From positions 733,501 through 797,500 of the forward strand of contig FSRD01000001.1 in the NCBI GenBank assembly GCA_900129675.1: a DNA stretch of 64,000 bases, in the 5' to 3' direction. The position numbers were made by a program, and so were the translations under genes. The DNA is from Bradyrhizobium erythrophlei (GTDB lineage: Bacteria; Pseudomonadota; Alphaproteobacteria; Rhizobiales; Xanthobacteraceae). Within the stretch, counting starts at the first letter, position 1; every line of letters starts with the position of its first letter. The notes under the pieces are model-generated. The model saw only the letters and a list, made by a program, of their open reading frames with translations, did not search any database and was not told the DNA's origin. Positions 53,680 to 62,374 of the stretch are shown one piece after another.

Positions 53680-54234
53680 ATGGCGACAACAGCTACCCAA
53701 GTCGTTCTTGACACGCCGGCGGCGGAGTTCCGGCTTCCGGCCACCGACGGCAAGACTTACGCACTGGACGACGTTGCGGGCGAAAAAGGCACGGTCGTCG
53801 TCTTCATCTGCAACCATTGTCCCTATGTTAAAGCGGTGATCGACCGCATGGTTTCGGACGCCCGCATGCTGATGTCGGAGAGCATAGGCTTTGCGGCGAT
53901 TTGCTCGAACGATGCGGCGAGCTATCCCGAAGACTCATTTGAGAATATGAAGCGTTTCGCGAAGGCTCATGATTTCCCGTTTCCGTATCTCCACGACGAG
54001 ACCCAGACAGTCGCTCGGGCGTATGGGGCGGTCTGTACGCCGGACTTCTTCGGTTACAATGCCGACCGCAAGCTCAAGTATCGCGGCCGGCTCGACGATG
54101 GCCGCACAACTCCGCCTCGCGCGGGGGCGCCCCGAGAGCTTGTCGACGCCATGCGCGCGATTGCGACCACCGGTGTGGCGCCGGCTGACCAAAAGGCGTC
54201 TATTGGCTGCTCGATCAAATGGAAGGAGGAATAA
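53680..54234 (+). CDS. Thioredoxin-fold redoxin (AhpC/TSA-like)
   Basis: A 184-residue cytosolic redoxin beginning MATTATQVVLDTPAAEF with the active motif VVFICNHCPYVKAVIDR (CxxC, about 43-46), then FAAICSNDAASYPEDSFENM and VCTPDFFGYNADRKLKYRGR. It is the type found in many proteobacteria with a peroxidase/thiol reductase role. An AAGGAGG site precedes the ATG. Confidence 0.9.
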   Translation: MATTATQVVLDTPAAEFRLPATDGKTYALDDVAGEKGTVVVFICNHCPYVKAVIDRMVSDARMLMSESIGFAAICSNDAASYPEDSFENMKRFAKAHDFPFPYLHDETQTVARAYGAVCTPDFFGYNADRKLKYRGRLDDGRTTPPRAGAPRELVDAMRAIATTGVAPADQKASIGCSIKWKEE

Positions 54235-54487
54235 AGCCGAGCCCCAACATGTCTCGTATCTGAGACCGCCGTGTGCGGCAGCATTTGAAAGCTGCAAAGC
54301 TGCACACGTGCGATTTGACTAGCGACATCACGAGGGCCCAGCGGCTGCTGCCGGAGTCGCATTTCGTCGTACAGTTACGCATTGCCGTGTGGACGGGCAA
54401 CGCTCGTGACACAAGACCCCAACCGGACGTTGCGCGCCCCAATGCGGGAACTGTGGTATCCTCCGTCAAACGCGATGGGACGGTTCA

Positions 54488-54565
54488 ATGAAGCGGCGGA
54501 CCCTCAAATGGCACTTGCTGCTCGTGCTGAGCGTCCTCCTGTCCTGCGATTGCACACGGATCTGA
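54488..54565 (+). CDS. Very small lipoprotein-like open reading frame
   Basis: Twenty-five codons, MKRRTLKWHLLLVLSVLLSC followed by DCTRI. It has a basic N terminus, a hydrophobic core and an LLSC lipobox, as in small lipoproteins. GGGACGG precedes the ATG. It may be a genuine short lipopeptide or the head of a lost gene. Confidence 0.3.
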   Translation: MKRRTLKWHLLLVLSVLLSCDCTRI

Positions 54566-54601
54566 AGATGGCTCTCTCCGGTCTCGAGGAGGACCCACGT
54601 C

Positions 54602-55771
54602 GTGAAGCGGGACTTTGACCTCATCGTCTATGGCGCGACGGGTTACACCGGCCGTCTCATCGCCGAATATCTGGCGACATCCTATCGCGGCGACGATGCC
54701 CCGTCCTGGGCGATCGCGGGACGCTCGACCGACAGGCTCCAGAAGGTGCGTGCCGGCATCGGCGCACCGGACGATTTGCCTTTGGTTAAAGCGGACGCCG
54801 CCGAGCCGGCGAGTCTGCGTTCGATGTGCGAGCGTGCGGCCGTGATCATCACGACGGTTGGGCCTTATCAGCTCTACGGCCCCGAGCTTGTGGCGGCCTG
54901 CGCGGCCACGGGCACTGGCTATGTCGATCTGTGCGGCGAGCCGGCCTGGATGCGGCGCATGATCGACGCCCATCACGAAGAGGCGAAACGGACCGGCGCG
55001 CGCATCGTCTTCTCCTGCGGCTTCGATTCCATCCCGTTCGATCTCGGCGTGCTCACGTTGCAGGAGAAGGCGCGCGAGAAATTCGGACGCCCGGCGCGGC
55101 GGGTCAAAGCCCGCCTGCGCAAGGTGAAAGGCGGCATGTCCGGCGGCACCGCGGCGAGCGCTCGGGCGACGCTGGCCGCCGCGGCGCGCGACCCGGCCCT
55201 GATGCGGTTGCTGACCGATCCCTTCGCGCTGACACCGGGGTTCACCGGGCCGTCTCAGCCGTCGGGACTCATCCCCGAATACGACCCGCGCTTGAACGTG
55301 TTGCTCGTGCCGTTCCCCATGGCGCCGGTCAACACCAAGAACGTGCACCGCACGAATTTCCTGTTGGGTCACCCCTATGGCACGGATTTCGTTTACGACG
55401 AGATGATGGTCGCACCGGGGGTTGGGGAGCTCGCGCGCGTGACGACGGAGACGTTCGCCACGATGGTTTCCATGGTCGCGACCGGCGGTCTCAAACCCGG
55501 CGGAGGCCCGACCCGGGAAGAGCGCGAGAGGGGCTTCTACGACATCCTCTTCCTGGGCGAGCTGCCGGATGGCCGACACGTCGAGGCGGTAGTCACGGGC
55601 GACCGCGATCCGGGCTACGGCTCGACCAGCAAGATGATCGCCGAGAGCGCTCTCTGCCTCGTGCGCGACGTGCAGGGCGAGGGCGGCACCTGGGCGCCCG
55701 GCGCGCTGATGGGTCCGGCATTGCGCGAGCGTCTGAAGGAGCGCGCCGGCCTCACCTTCAGCGCGCGTTGA
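54602..55771 (+). CDS. Saccharopine-dehydrogenase-like (trans-acting enoyl reductase type) protein
   Basis: A 389-residue Rossmann protein with LIVYGATGYTGRLIAEYLA (GxxGxxG, about 8-25), VGPYQLYGPELVAACAATGT and FSCGFDSIPFDLGVLTLQE. It is of the group that includes mycobacterial trans-acting enoyl reductases. The GTG at 54602 follows GAGGAGG by seven bases. Substrate unknown; the family reduces or binds acyl chains or oxidises amino-acid derivatives. Confidence 0.87.
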   Translation: MKRDFDLIVYGATGYTGRLIAEYLATSYRGDDAPSWAIAGRSTDRLQKVRAGIGAPDDLPLVKADAAEPASLRSMCERAAVIITTVGPYQLYGPELVAACAATGTGYVDLCGEPAWMRRMIDAHHEEAKRTGARIVFSCGFDSIPFDLGVLTLQEKAREKFGRPARRVKARLRKVKGGMSGGTAASARATLAAAARDPALMRLLTDPFALTPGFTGPSQPSGLIPEYDPRLNVLLVPFPMAPVNTKNVHRTNFLLGHPYGTDFVYDEMMVAPGVGELARVTTETFATMVSMVATGGLKPGGGPTREERERGFYDILFLGELPDGRHVEAVVTGDRDPGYGSTSKMIAESALCLVRDVQGEGGTWAPGALMGPALRERLKERAGLTFSAR

Positions 55772-55959
55772 GGTAACGCTCAGAACTGCAGCGGCGCGCT
55801 GGATTACGTGGATGGTAACCAACGAAAGCGCGGTTTGGCGAGCGCGAGCCTTAAATCCGGTTCAATGACGCGGCCGTAGTCGCTATGGCGTAACCTTGAA
55901 ATGCCAGCGTCATCACACCAACGAGCCAACGGCGCTTTCGCCTTGTGAGAGGTCCAGCG

Positions 55960-56823
55960 ATGCCCGCAGATGATGATACGCGCCCCCTGGGTCGAACCGG
56001 CATCCATGTGCTGCCCTTGGGGATCGGCACGAACAAGTGGCGGCGTGCCGATCGTGCGGCGGTTCTCGAGACGTACCGGACCGTCAATGACGCCGGTTCC
56101 TGCATGATCGACACGGCCGAGATCTATTTTTCGGAGCGCGTCGTGGGTGACTGCTTGCGCGCCGGTCCCACCCACGCGGTGATAGCATCGAAATTCCTTC
56201 CCTTTCCGGGCCGAACCTCTCCTCGCCGCCTGATGAGCGCGCTTGACGGTTCGCTCGCGCGCCTGGGCCTCAAGACAATCGATCTCTACTATGTTCATTA
56301 TCCGCTGCCCTTGATCGACGTGGGAGTGTTCGCCGAAGGTCTCGTCGAAGCGGTTAAATCCGGCAAGGCACGCGCGGTCGGCGTGGCAAATTTCAATGCG
56401 GACCAGATGCGCCGAATCGCCGATCACCTCGCAAGGGCAGGCGTTCCGCTCGCCGCCACTCAGGTCAACTACAGCCTGCTCCGACGAGCAGCGGAAACAA
56501 ATGGCGTGCTCGAAGCCTGCCGTGAGCTCGATGTGGCACTGGTCGCGTATTTTCCCCTTGCGTCCGGCCGCCTCACGCAGCCGTCGGACAGCATGGGGAC
56601 GAAAGCGCTGCTGACGCGTCTCGCCGATATTGCCCGCGCGCACGACGCCAGCATCAGCCAGGTCGCCCTGAACTGGCTGTTGGCGCGCGACAGTCACGTG
56701 ATTCCCATCCCCGGCGCAACCAAGCCTGATCACTCCAGGGCCAATCTCGGTGCACTCGGTTGGTGCTTGAGTGAGACCGAGTTCGACGCGATCGACCGAG
56801 CCTCAGCAAAGAGTGGTACATGA
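55960..56823 (+). CDS. Aldo/keto reductase
   Basis: A 287-residue (beta/alpha)8 AKR. TRPLGRTGIHVLPLGIGTN opens it; the tetrad is DTAEIYF (Asp, Tyr), VIASKF (Lys) and LYYVHYP (His). NADP binding is IPIPGATKPDHSRANLGA near the C terminus. The ATG at 55960 gives the family-typical start. Its stop overlaps the start of the tRNA-binding-domain gene. Confidence 0.9.
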   Translation: MPADDDTRPLGRTGIHVLPLGIGTNKWRRADRAAVLETYRTVNDAGSCMIDTAEIYFSERVVGDCLRAGPTHAVIASKFLPFPGRTSPRRLMSALDGSLARLGLKTIDLYYVHYPLPLIDVGVFAEGLVEAVKSGKARAVGVANFNADQMRRIADHLARAGVPLAATQVNYSLLRRAAETNGVLEACRELDVALVAYFPLASGRLTQPSDSMGTKALLTRLADIARAHDASISQVALNWLLARDSHVIPIPGATKPDHSRANLGALGWCLSETEFDAIDRASAKSGT

Positions 56824-57119
56824 ATTCGGCGCCCATCAAACCCCTCATCTCCACCTCTGACCTCGGCAAGATCGACGTCCGCGTCGGGACCATTCTCGCT
56901 GTCGAGGACGTGGCGCGTTCGGAGGAGCTCGTACGGCTGCGTGTCGATTTCGGCGACCACGCGCGCTCCATTCTCGTCGGCATGAAAAAGTAGCGGCCAT
57001 ATCCAAAGGAGATTGAAGGCCGGCAGGCGCTGTTTTTCGTGAACCTCGCGCCGCGAAAGGTGGCGGGCGAGATTTCCTGGGCGGGACCTCTCATCGCCGC
57101 CTCGCAGCACCGATTTTGA
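56820..57119 (+). pseudogene. CsaA/EMAP-like tRNA-binding-domain protein with an amber stop and altered tail
   Basis: The frame starts LISTSDLGKIDVRVGTILAV and VDFGDHARSILVGMKK, then TAG at 56991-56993, and continues in the same frame PYPKEIEGRQALFFVNLAPR and KVAGEIS before diverging to a short foreign tail. It is a small tRNA-binding domain broken by a single-codon change and by loss of its last 10-20 residues. The start overlaps the AKR stop. Confidence 0.75.
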
Positions 57120-57210
57120 CCCATTTCAGACTAAAGTCGCCTCACCATATGGTTCGACAGAACGGCCGAACGCAAGGCCCCGTTTCGGCGACAGCGTCTA
57201 GGGGGGGTGC

Positions 57211-57669
57211 ATGGAGACAAAGACAACCTACAAATCTTTTCGCTACAAGGCCAACACAGCTTGGAACTCCGCCCGACGGGGTACGCTTTCTGCGTCGGGA
57301 AAACCGAACATCGATGTTGGCAGTCCGCCTGAGTTTAAAGGCGAGCCAGACATCTGGGCACCTGAAGAGCTACTCGTGGGCTCAGTCAATACATGCATGA
57401 TGCTGACCTTCCTCACGCTCGCCCAAGCGAAAGGTCTGACTCCGGTGCGATATGAAAGTGAAGCCGAAGGCCTGCTCGAAAATATCGAAGGCAAGTACCG
57501 CATCACAGAAGTTATGGTTCGACCGCGCGTAAGCCTCAAAGACAAAGCCGAACTCGAACGTGCCCGCGAAATCATGGAAAGCGTCGAAGCACAGTGCTTC
57601 ATCTCGAATTCCATAAAATCGAAAGTCTCGCTCGCTGCTGAGCTTGTCGTTGCTCCCTCGCCAAAGTGA
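57211..57669 (+). CDS. OsmC/Ohr-family protein
   Basis: A 152-residue OsmC-fold peroxidase-like protein with LSASGKPNIDVGSPPEFKG, APEELLVGSVNTCMMLTFLT (first Cys) and VEAQCFISNSIKSKVSL (second Cys). The two cysteines and arrangement fit an organic hydroperoxide reductase. AGGGGGGG lies before the ATG. Confidence 0.9.
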   Translation: METKTTYKSFRYKANTAWNSARRGTLSASGKPNIDVGSPPEFKGEPDIWAPEELLVGSVNTCMMLTFLTLAQAKGLTPVRYESEAEGLLENIEGKYRITEVMVRPRVSLKDKAELERAREIMESVEAQCFISNSIKSKVSLAAELVVAPSPK

Positions 57670-57997
57670 AAGCGAATTGCGTCGGCTGTGCGGGTCCGCT
57701 TCTGGCCCGACGCGGACGTTCAGTACCTTAAGGCTAACGTCCGCTGTCCGAGGCGCGGCAGACGTATCGCGGACGATGCCTGACGGCGGGTCGGAAGTCG
57801 AGCACCCCATTTGCTGTGACCCACGAGGCCGCCACTCTGCCATCAGGCCGTGCTATAGTTGCTCCCCTCGGGCTGAAAGGTGGCTCGATGAAGCGACGGC
57901 CCGGTATGACACTGCCAGCACGAAATTTCCAGCCGAGCTGCGAGCGCGCTACAGGAACTTATCGTCGCGATGTGCCCTGGGAAACTTCGGGTGAAAT
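57670..57997. other. Intergenic region upstream of the cyclase gene
   Basis: A 37-codon frame at 57888-58001 (MKRRPGMTLPARNFQPSCER) is preceded by GAAAGGTGG, and its stop overlaps the GTG of the cyclase gene, so it may be a coupling leader. Otherwise I see nothing. Confidence 0.3.
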
Positions 57998-59215
57998 GTG
58001 ACCAAGGCTCTCGATGTCTCACTTGCTGATCGCAAGGCCGAGCTTCTGCGCTGGCTAAGCGAGGAGGGACGTTTTGCGCCCGATACGGGTGGGCTTCTTG
58101 AGATGCTCTGCGAGAAGCTCACCGTGCTCGGGGCGCCGATAGCCCGCGCCACAGTGCATGTCCGTACGCTGCATCCAGAATTCCGGGGAGTATCGCGTAT
58201 CTGGCGCCGTGGACAGAGTACCGAGTTCCGAACGTCGCGACACGGTATCGAGTCTACGTCGGATTACCAGAATAGCCCCCTTCAGTACGTTATCGGAACC
58301 GGACAGTGGCTTGACACTGTCCTTAGCGAAGCCACCGATCGGCGCTTCCCGATCCTCGCAACGCTGCGGGCGCAAGGCATTACCCATTACGTGATGGCGC
58401 CTCTTATCTTTTCGAATCGGATCGTTAACGCGATATCGTGGGGAAGCGACGCTCCCAGCGGGTTTAGGGAAGCGGACGTTGAACTTTTTCGCTATCTGGT
58501 GCCGACCTTTGCCCCAGTTCTCGAAGTGACGGCGGGCCGGCGGATCTATGGTGAACTTCTTGCCACCTATGTAGGTCGAGATCCGTGCGCGCGGATTATG
58601 GCGGGCGCCGTCCAGCGCGGAAACGTCCACCACATCAAGGCGGCAATGCTGCTCGCCGACTTGCGTGGTTTCAGCCGACTGACAGATGAGCTTCCGGAGC
58701 AAAGAATCATTGAACTCCTAAATGCCTTCTTCGATCTGGTCGTCCCTGGCGTCATTGGCAGCGAAGGTGACATCCTGAAGTATATCGGTGATGCGGTCAT
58801 TGCGATCTTTCCAGTCACCGGCGATGATCCGGCGCCGGCCTGTGAGTCGGCCCTGGCTGCAGCTCAGACAACGCTGGCTGCGCTCCAGGCTTCACCGCCC
58901 GAGGTCCAGCAGCATATTTCCATCGATATTGCTCTGCACTATGGTGATGCCGCATACGGCAATATTGGCTCTGGCAATCGCCTCGACTTCACCGCCGTCG
59001 GGCGCGACATCAACATCCTCAGCCGGCTGGAATTCCTGTGCAAGGATGTTGGCCGGCCACTGCTCATGACTGGTGCTTTTGCCGCCGAAGTTGCGGCACC
59101 GGTCTTTGAAATCGGCCATTTCGAATTGCGCGGCTTCCGTCAGCATCAGTCCTTGTACGGGTTGTGCCAAGACGGCGAGGTGCCTGCTGCGCCCACGTGG
59201 ACGGATGACGCGTAG
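57998..59215 (+). CDS. Class III adenylate/guanylate cyclase
   Basis: A 405-residue signalling enzyme with a GTG start. The N-terminal two thirds form a GAF-like sensor region (about 80-190, from VIGTGQWLDTVL to RFPILATLRAQGITHYVMAP). The catalytic domain from about 210 has the two metal Asp in AAMLLADLRGFSRLTDELPE and GDILKYIGDAVIAIFPVTGD, and the transition-state residues in RLDFTAVGRDINILSRLE. No membrane segment is present. It is not linked to an obvious effector, but a leader frame precedes it. Confidence 0.9.
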   Translation: MTKALDVSLADRKAELLRWLSEEGRFAPDTGGLLEMLCEKLTVLGAPIARATVHVRTLHPEFRGVSRIWRRGQSTEFRTSRHGIESTSDYQNSPLQYVIGTGQWLDTVLSEATDRRFPILATLRAQGITHYVMAPLIFSNRIVNAISWGSDAPSGFREADVELFRYLVPTFAPVLEVTAGRRIYGELLATYVGRDPCARIMAGAVQRGNVHHIKAAMLLADLRGFSRLTDELPEQRIIELLNAFFDLVVPGVIGSEGDILKYIGDAVIAIFPVTGDDPAPACESALAAAQTTLAALQASPPEVQQHISIDIALHYGDAAYGNIGSGNRLDFTAVGRDINILSRLEFLCKDVGRPLLMTGAFAAEVAAPVFEIGHFELRGFRQHQSLYGLCQDGEVPAAPTWTDDA

Positions 59216-59257
59216 CAGGCTGTACGAACTGTTGGGCGTAAACTTCTGCTTTTGGGC

Positions 59258-59561
59258 TGTGTGTACCGAAAATCTAAATCCGAACGTATTGACGATGAAG
59301 TCCGCCCAGTATGGCGCGCGAATTTATGACGCCGGATCGCTGAACCTGGCGAGAGACAGGCGCATCTTTGTTCAATGACCGATGCGTTCTCACGCCGTTG
59401 TAATAGTCCGCATAGTTTTTCAGAATCCGACGCAGATGTTCCTTGTCCAGGACAATGATGTGGTCCAAACACTTGCGCCGGATCGATCCGATCAGCCGTT
59501 CGGCAAAGCAGTTCTGCCAAGGCGAGGCCGGTGCAATTGGCTTGTCTCGGATACACGACAA
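59258..59561 (-). mobile_element. 3' half of an rve-type transposase IS
   Basis: The minus strand reads IRDKPIAPASPWQNCFAERL, IGSIRRKCLDHIIVLDKEHL, YYNGVRTHRSLNKDAPVSRQ and ends YVRI*, the C-terminal half of the transposase type whose head is at 49093-49718. The right IS end TGTGTACCGAAAATC follows (59260), an inverted match to the left end at 49035. The element is inserted in, and has destroyed, an IclR-family gene. Confidence 0.75.
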
Positions 59562-59762
59562 TCGTCCGCTCCGACCTGAGCGGCTATGTCTCGATTGCAG
59601 CGCCGGTCCTAGATTGGAACGGCGACCTTCGATTCACTCTAAGCCTGGCCGGGACCCGCGCCTCCATGACGACGGAGCCAACAAGTGAGCAGGGAAATCG
59701 CTGCTCACCAGCGCTTCCCGCGCGACGCATGCACTCGGCGGCAAGGCCGGGAGCGCCGATTA
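59545..59762 (+). pseudogene. IclR-family regulator, C-terminal fragment
   Basis: The plus strand beyond the IS reads GYTTIVRSDLSGYVSIAAPV, LDWNGDLRFTLSLAGTRASM and, after a frameshift near 59690, KSLLTSASRATHALGGKAGS then TAG. This is the end of the IclR effector domain (GIAAPVFD...ALSLSG, then a C-terminal helix). The DNA-binding half is absent. Confidence 0.65.
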
Positions 59763-60131
59763 GCTGGGCCACACACCTTCAGGGATCCGCAACAACTCAA
59801 TTCCTGCCTGCAAGCATCCGTGAACTCTCTCAGCTGGTCGTATTCCTCACTGCGCTACTGCACGCGCTGCCTCAACTCATCGAATGTCCCGTTGAGCTCT
59901 GCATAGGCTGCGATGACCCCGCGCATCACGGTCTCCGGCGTCGGCAACCAGAGCCAGGTGCACGACCAACAGAATTCGCCTCCTCGAATTGAATTGACGA
60001 GAGCGATCCGCACGTCGTTTTTGGGTCAATACGATTTGCAGTCGTCGGCGACCCGTCGTGATGTGACAGCCAAGCCACATTGCACCCTCCGGTGGCCTTG
60101 GCTCGCCACTACGCGTCCTGCATGGCAACGG
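59763..60131. other. Intergenic region between IclR remnant and the binding-protein gene
   Basis: I see only short frames without family features. It probably contains scar sequence from former insertions and the 3' end of the binding-protein transcription unit. Confidence 0.35.
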
Positions 60132-60392
60132 TCATTTCTTGCCAGGCGCCCCCTCAATGGCCGGGCCAAACCGCTCCCAATTCTGTCCATCGAACTTCTG
60201 CAATTGCATTTGTTCGATCGGGTATTGGTCGTCAGGCGCGGTATTCAGCGTGACGTCCGGAAGCAGAATGTCGAGATGGACCTGATTCAAGGCCTCCGCC
60301 TGCCGCATGATGTTGGCGCGTGTAAGGTCATCCTTGCACTGCCTAAGCACTTCAACCAGCGCCTGCGCGGCATTGTACCCATAGACCACATA

Positions 60393-60400
60393 GAAATTGT
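60393..60400. repeat. Left target-site duplication of element A
   Basis: GAAATTGT, identical to 61667-61674. Together they duplicate the codons for NNF/HNF of the interrupted binding protein. Confidence 0.9.
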
Positions 60401-60435
60401 GGCTATCCGGAATATCGTGTTGAATCTTAAAAGAT

Positions 60436-60458
60436 GGATATTCGGACTATGGTGTTGG
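60436..60458. repeat. Subterminal repeat, left side of element A
   Basis: GGATATTCGGACTAT then GGTGTTGG, which matches the terminal repeat at 18 of 23 positions, offset by 35 bp. Confidence 0.65.
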
Positions 60459-60523
60459 TTCGGTCGTGTCGATCACTGACGGCAGCACGTGATGCCACTT
60501 CCCGGCCGGCGCTCTTTTGGACG

Positions 60524-61090
60524 TTATTGCCGTCGATAGAAGAGCACTCTGCCCGCCGGCAACAGTTGTAGTAGGATATCGAAGTCGGCGACGTTGGCGG
60601 TCAGCACCGAGAAGCCCAATTTCTGGGCCTGCAAAAACAGCACACAGTCCAGCAAAGCGCGGAGCTTGTGGTCGCCGGCATAGCTTTGTAAACGGCAGAT
60701 CATACCCGATAGCAGCGCCGCGCGCCCAAGCACATCGGCATCAGGAACGAACGTCCGGTGCGCCGGCATCGACAGAATAAGGGTGCGTATCGCATCAATG
60801 ACAGCCCCCGTGCGGCCGTCCTCGGGATCGAGAACGCCGATCGTGTGCATCAACTCCTGGATAGCGACGCTGGAGTGGTTGGTCTGTCGGTTGGCGATCA
60901 ACACTTCAAGAAAGTCGGGTGTCCGGCCCTGCATCTGGTCGATGTACACGCAGGTATCGAGCAGGAGTGACTGGCCTCCGATCCGGTCGCCGCGGACGAA
61001 CGGGAGATCACTGTCTTGCCGGCGCGCCAACGTCTTTCGCGGATCAAACCGCGCCCATCGCAGAGCCGCATCAAAATCGAAGCCGGACAC
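60524..61090 (-). CDS. PIN-domain toxin (VapC-like ribonuclease)
   Basis: A 188-residue PIN-domain protein. Acidic catalytic positions are seen in SLLLDTCVYIDQMQGRTPDF (Asp, about 43), SSVAIQELMHTIG (Glu), LRALLDCVLFLQAQKLGFSV (Asp) and LTANVADFDILLQLLPAGRV (Asp). The order and spacing are those of VapC-like endoribonucleases, with an extra N-terminal segment of about 40 residues. It starts one base after the antitoxin stop. It lies entirely inside mobile element A. Confidence 0.87.
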   Translation of the reverse strand: MSGFDFDAALRWARFDPRKTLARRQDSDLPFVRGDRIGGQSLLLDTCVYIDQMQGRTPDFLEVLIANRQTNHSSVAIQELMHTIGVLDPEDGRTGAVIDAIRTLILSMPAHRTFVPDADVLGRAALLSGMICRLQSYAGDHKLRALLDCVLFLQAQKLGFSVLTANVADFDILLQLLPAGRVLFYRRQ

Positions 61091-61091
61091 C

Positions 61092-61466
61092 TCAGAAGCC
61101 GAGTTTCAGGTCGGGGTCGATTTTGCCTCGAGCATCCTTGAATGCTCCAGCGAACTTGTCTTCCAGAGCCACATTCGCCAGAGCAAAGGCGATCAGATCG
61201 GTGTCCGCTTCGATCCCTGTCCGCCTCTTCGCTTCTTGAACGAGCGACGGGCTAACGCGACCGGCGATACGGCTGCTCTTCTGCTTGAGAAGCCCTGAAC
61301 GCTCGGCCGCCTCCATCACGGTTTCGAACCGGAACCGGTCGGAAGCTGTGCCACCGGTGGGCGGACGTTGCTTAATGCGCTTACCCCTTCCGAGTGGCGC
61401 TACCCCACGCGCGCTGTCACTGCGCTTCCGGACGCGCTGAGGCGATTTTTCTCCGAGCTTGGACAT
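61092..61466 (-). CDS. Putative antitoxin paired with the PIN toxin
   Basis: A 124-residue basic protein. The N-terminal half is rich in Lys/Arg and probably disordered or DNA-binding (MSKLGEKSPQRVRKRSD). The C-terminal half reads IAGRVSPSLVQEAKRRTGIE, ADTDLIAFALANVALED and DARGKIDPDLKLGF, which resembles an antitoxin helix-loop part. The ATG at 61466 or 61487 is possible. It is upstream of and coupled to the toxin, the usual antitoxin-first order. I do not recognise a named family. Confidence 0.7.
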   Translation of the reverse strand: MSKLGEKSPQRVRKRSDSARGVAPLGRGKRIKQRPPTGGTASDRFRFETVMEAAERSGLLKQKSSRIAGRVSPSLVQEAKRRTGIEADTDLIAFALANVALEDKFAGAFKDARGKIDPDLKLGF

Positions 61467-61598
61467 GGCGGCCACCGCGTTGAACATTTTTGCAATTTGT
61501 GTAACATATCATTCCGAGTGCCGCTGTTCAAGGCTGAGCTCATCCAGTGTGACCGGCCACCGCTGCTCCTTTCGCCTGATCTCAGCCGGGCGTCGCGA

Positions 61599-61618
61599 TC
61601 AACGCAATAATCCGGAAT
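61599..61618. repeat. Subterminal repeat, right side of element A
   Basis: TCAACGCAATAATCCGGAAT. Its reverse complement matches TCCGGATTATCGTGTTGA with two differences. It lies about 48 bp inside the right end. Confidence 0.65.
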
Positions 61619-61666
61619 TTGCATACCGTGGATCATGGCGATTTCAACACGATATTCCGGAAGGCC

Positions 61667-61674
61667 GAAATTGT
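61667..61674. repeat. Right target-site duplication of element A
   Basis: GAAATTGT, identical to 60393-60400. Confidence 0.9.
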
Positions 61675-62176
61675 TCTTATCCTCTCCCGGCATGTGCTTG
61701 TCTATGAAGTCGCTAAATCTCTTCAAGCCGGGATCATCCTTCCAGGCCGCGTCCGCAGGATCCTTGCTGTAGGTTGCCGTGATGATGTCCTTGGCGTTTT
61801 CGAGGCGGGCGGGTTTTAAGACGGCACTGATCGATTGCGAGTTTCCGTGCAGGATATGCACGGGCTTCCAACCGATCTCGGCTGTCTTCCTGATGGCTTG
61901 CTTGCGCCGCGAATTTCGCCGATGCGAAATTGACGAAGATGTTCGCGCCCGAGAATTTCAGCTTCACCAGCTCGGAATCGATCGTCGGCGCGCTGGTCTC
62001 ATACGTGACTTCGGCGACAATATTGCCGACCGCATCGCTGCCCTTGATATTGTCCCGCCCGAAGTCGTCATTGGACGAGAGGACGGCAATCTTTCCATTC
62101 GAATAGTTGTCGCGCAGGTACTTGCCGTAGATGCGCGTTTCGCTCTGATAGCTTGGCTGGAAGCCCATCGACCAAG

Positions 62177-62184
62177 GATATGTC
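62177..62184. repeat. Left target-site duplication of element B
   Basis: GATATGTC, identical to 63147-63154. Together they duplicate codons in the KTY(P) region of the binding protein. Confidence 0.9.
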
Positions 62185-62209
62185 GGCTATCCGGATTATC
62201 GTGTTGAAA

Positions 62210-62232
62210 CGCTATCTCGGGTAGCGAGTTGG
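62210..62232. repeat. Weak subterminal repeat, left side of element B
   Basis: CGCTATCTCGGG then TAGCGAGTTGG. It matches the element A subterminal repeat at about 13 of 23 positions and shares GTTGGTTCG after it. It is also a small hairpin (GCTA...TAGC). Confidence 0.4.
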
Positions 62233-62374
62233 TTCGTGTAGATTCTGTAGCTGCCCTCTCTCGCTAACGCTTGTGGCTGTAGCTGGCGAAAAGCGGCCAA
62301 GTTGAACCGCCAAAGCCCGTTCTTCCACGGTGACGAGTCTGGGCCTGGCAGACCGTCTCAGATGAACGAGGAGT

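Larger units (their letters stand above)
60401..61666. mobile_element. Element A: non-autonomous cassette carrying a PIN toxin-antitoxin pair
   Basis: A 1266-bp insertion bounded by terminal inverted repeats: the left end is GGCTA then TCCGGAATATCGTGTTGAA, and the right end (reverse complement) is GGCCT then TCCGGAATATCGTGTTGAA, so 22 of 24 bases match. The flanking 8-bp duplication GAAATTGT (60393-60400 and 61667-61674) proves insertion by a cut-and-paste or replicative transposase. Subterminal copies of the repeat lie at 60436-60458 and 61599-61618. The content is only the toxin and antitoxin genes. The 8-bp duplication and GG-ending repeats are compatible with several IS families (for example ISL3, IS1595, IS256), but I cannot assign one. 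Confidence 0.88.

Noticed and set aside
54054..54469. Minus-strand frames opposite the redoxin and its 3' region
   Set aside because: No recognisable domain; composition is that of antisense shadow.
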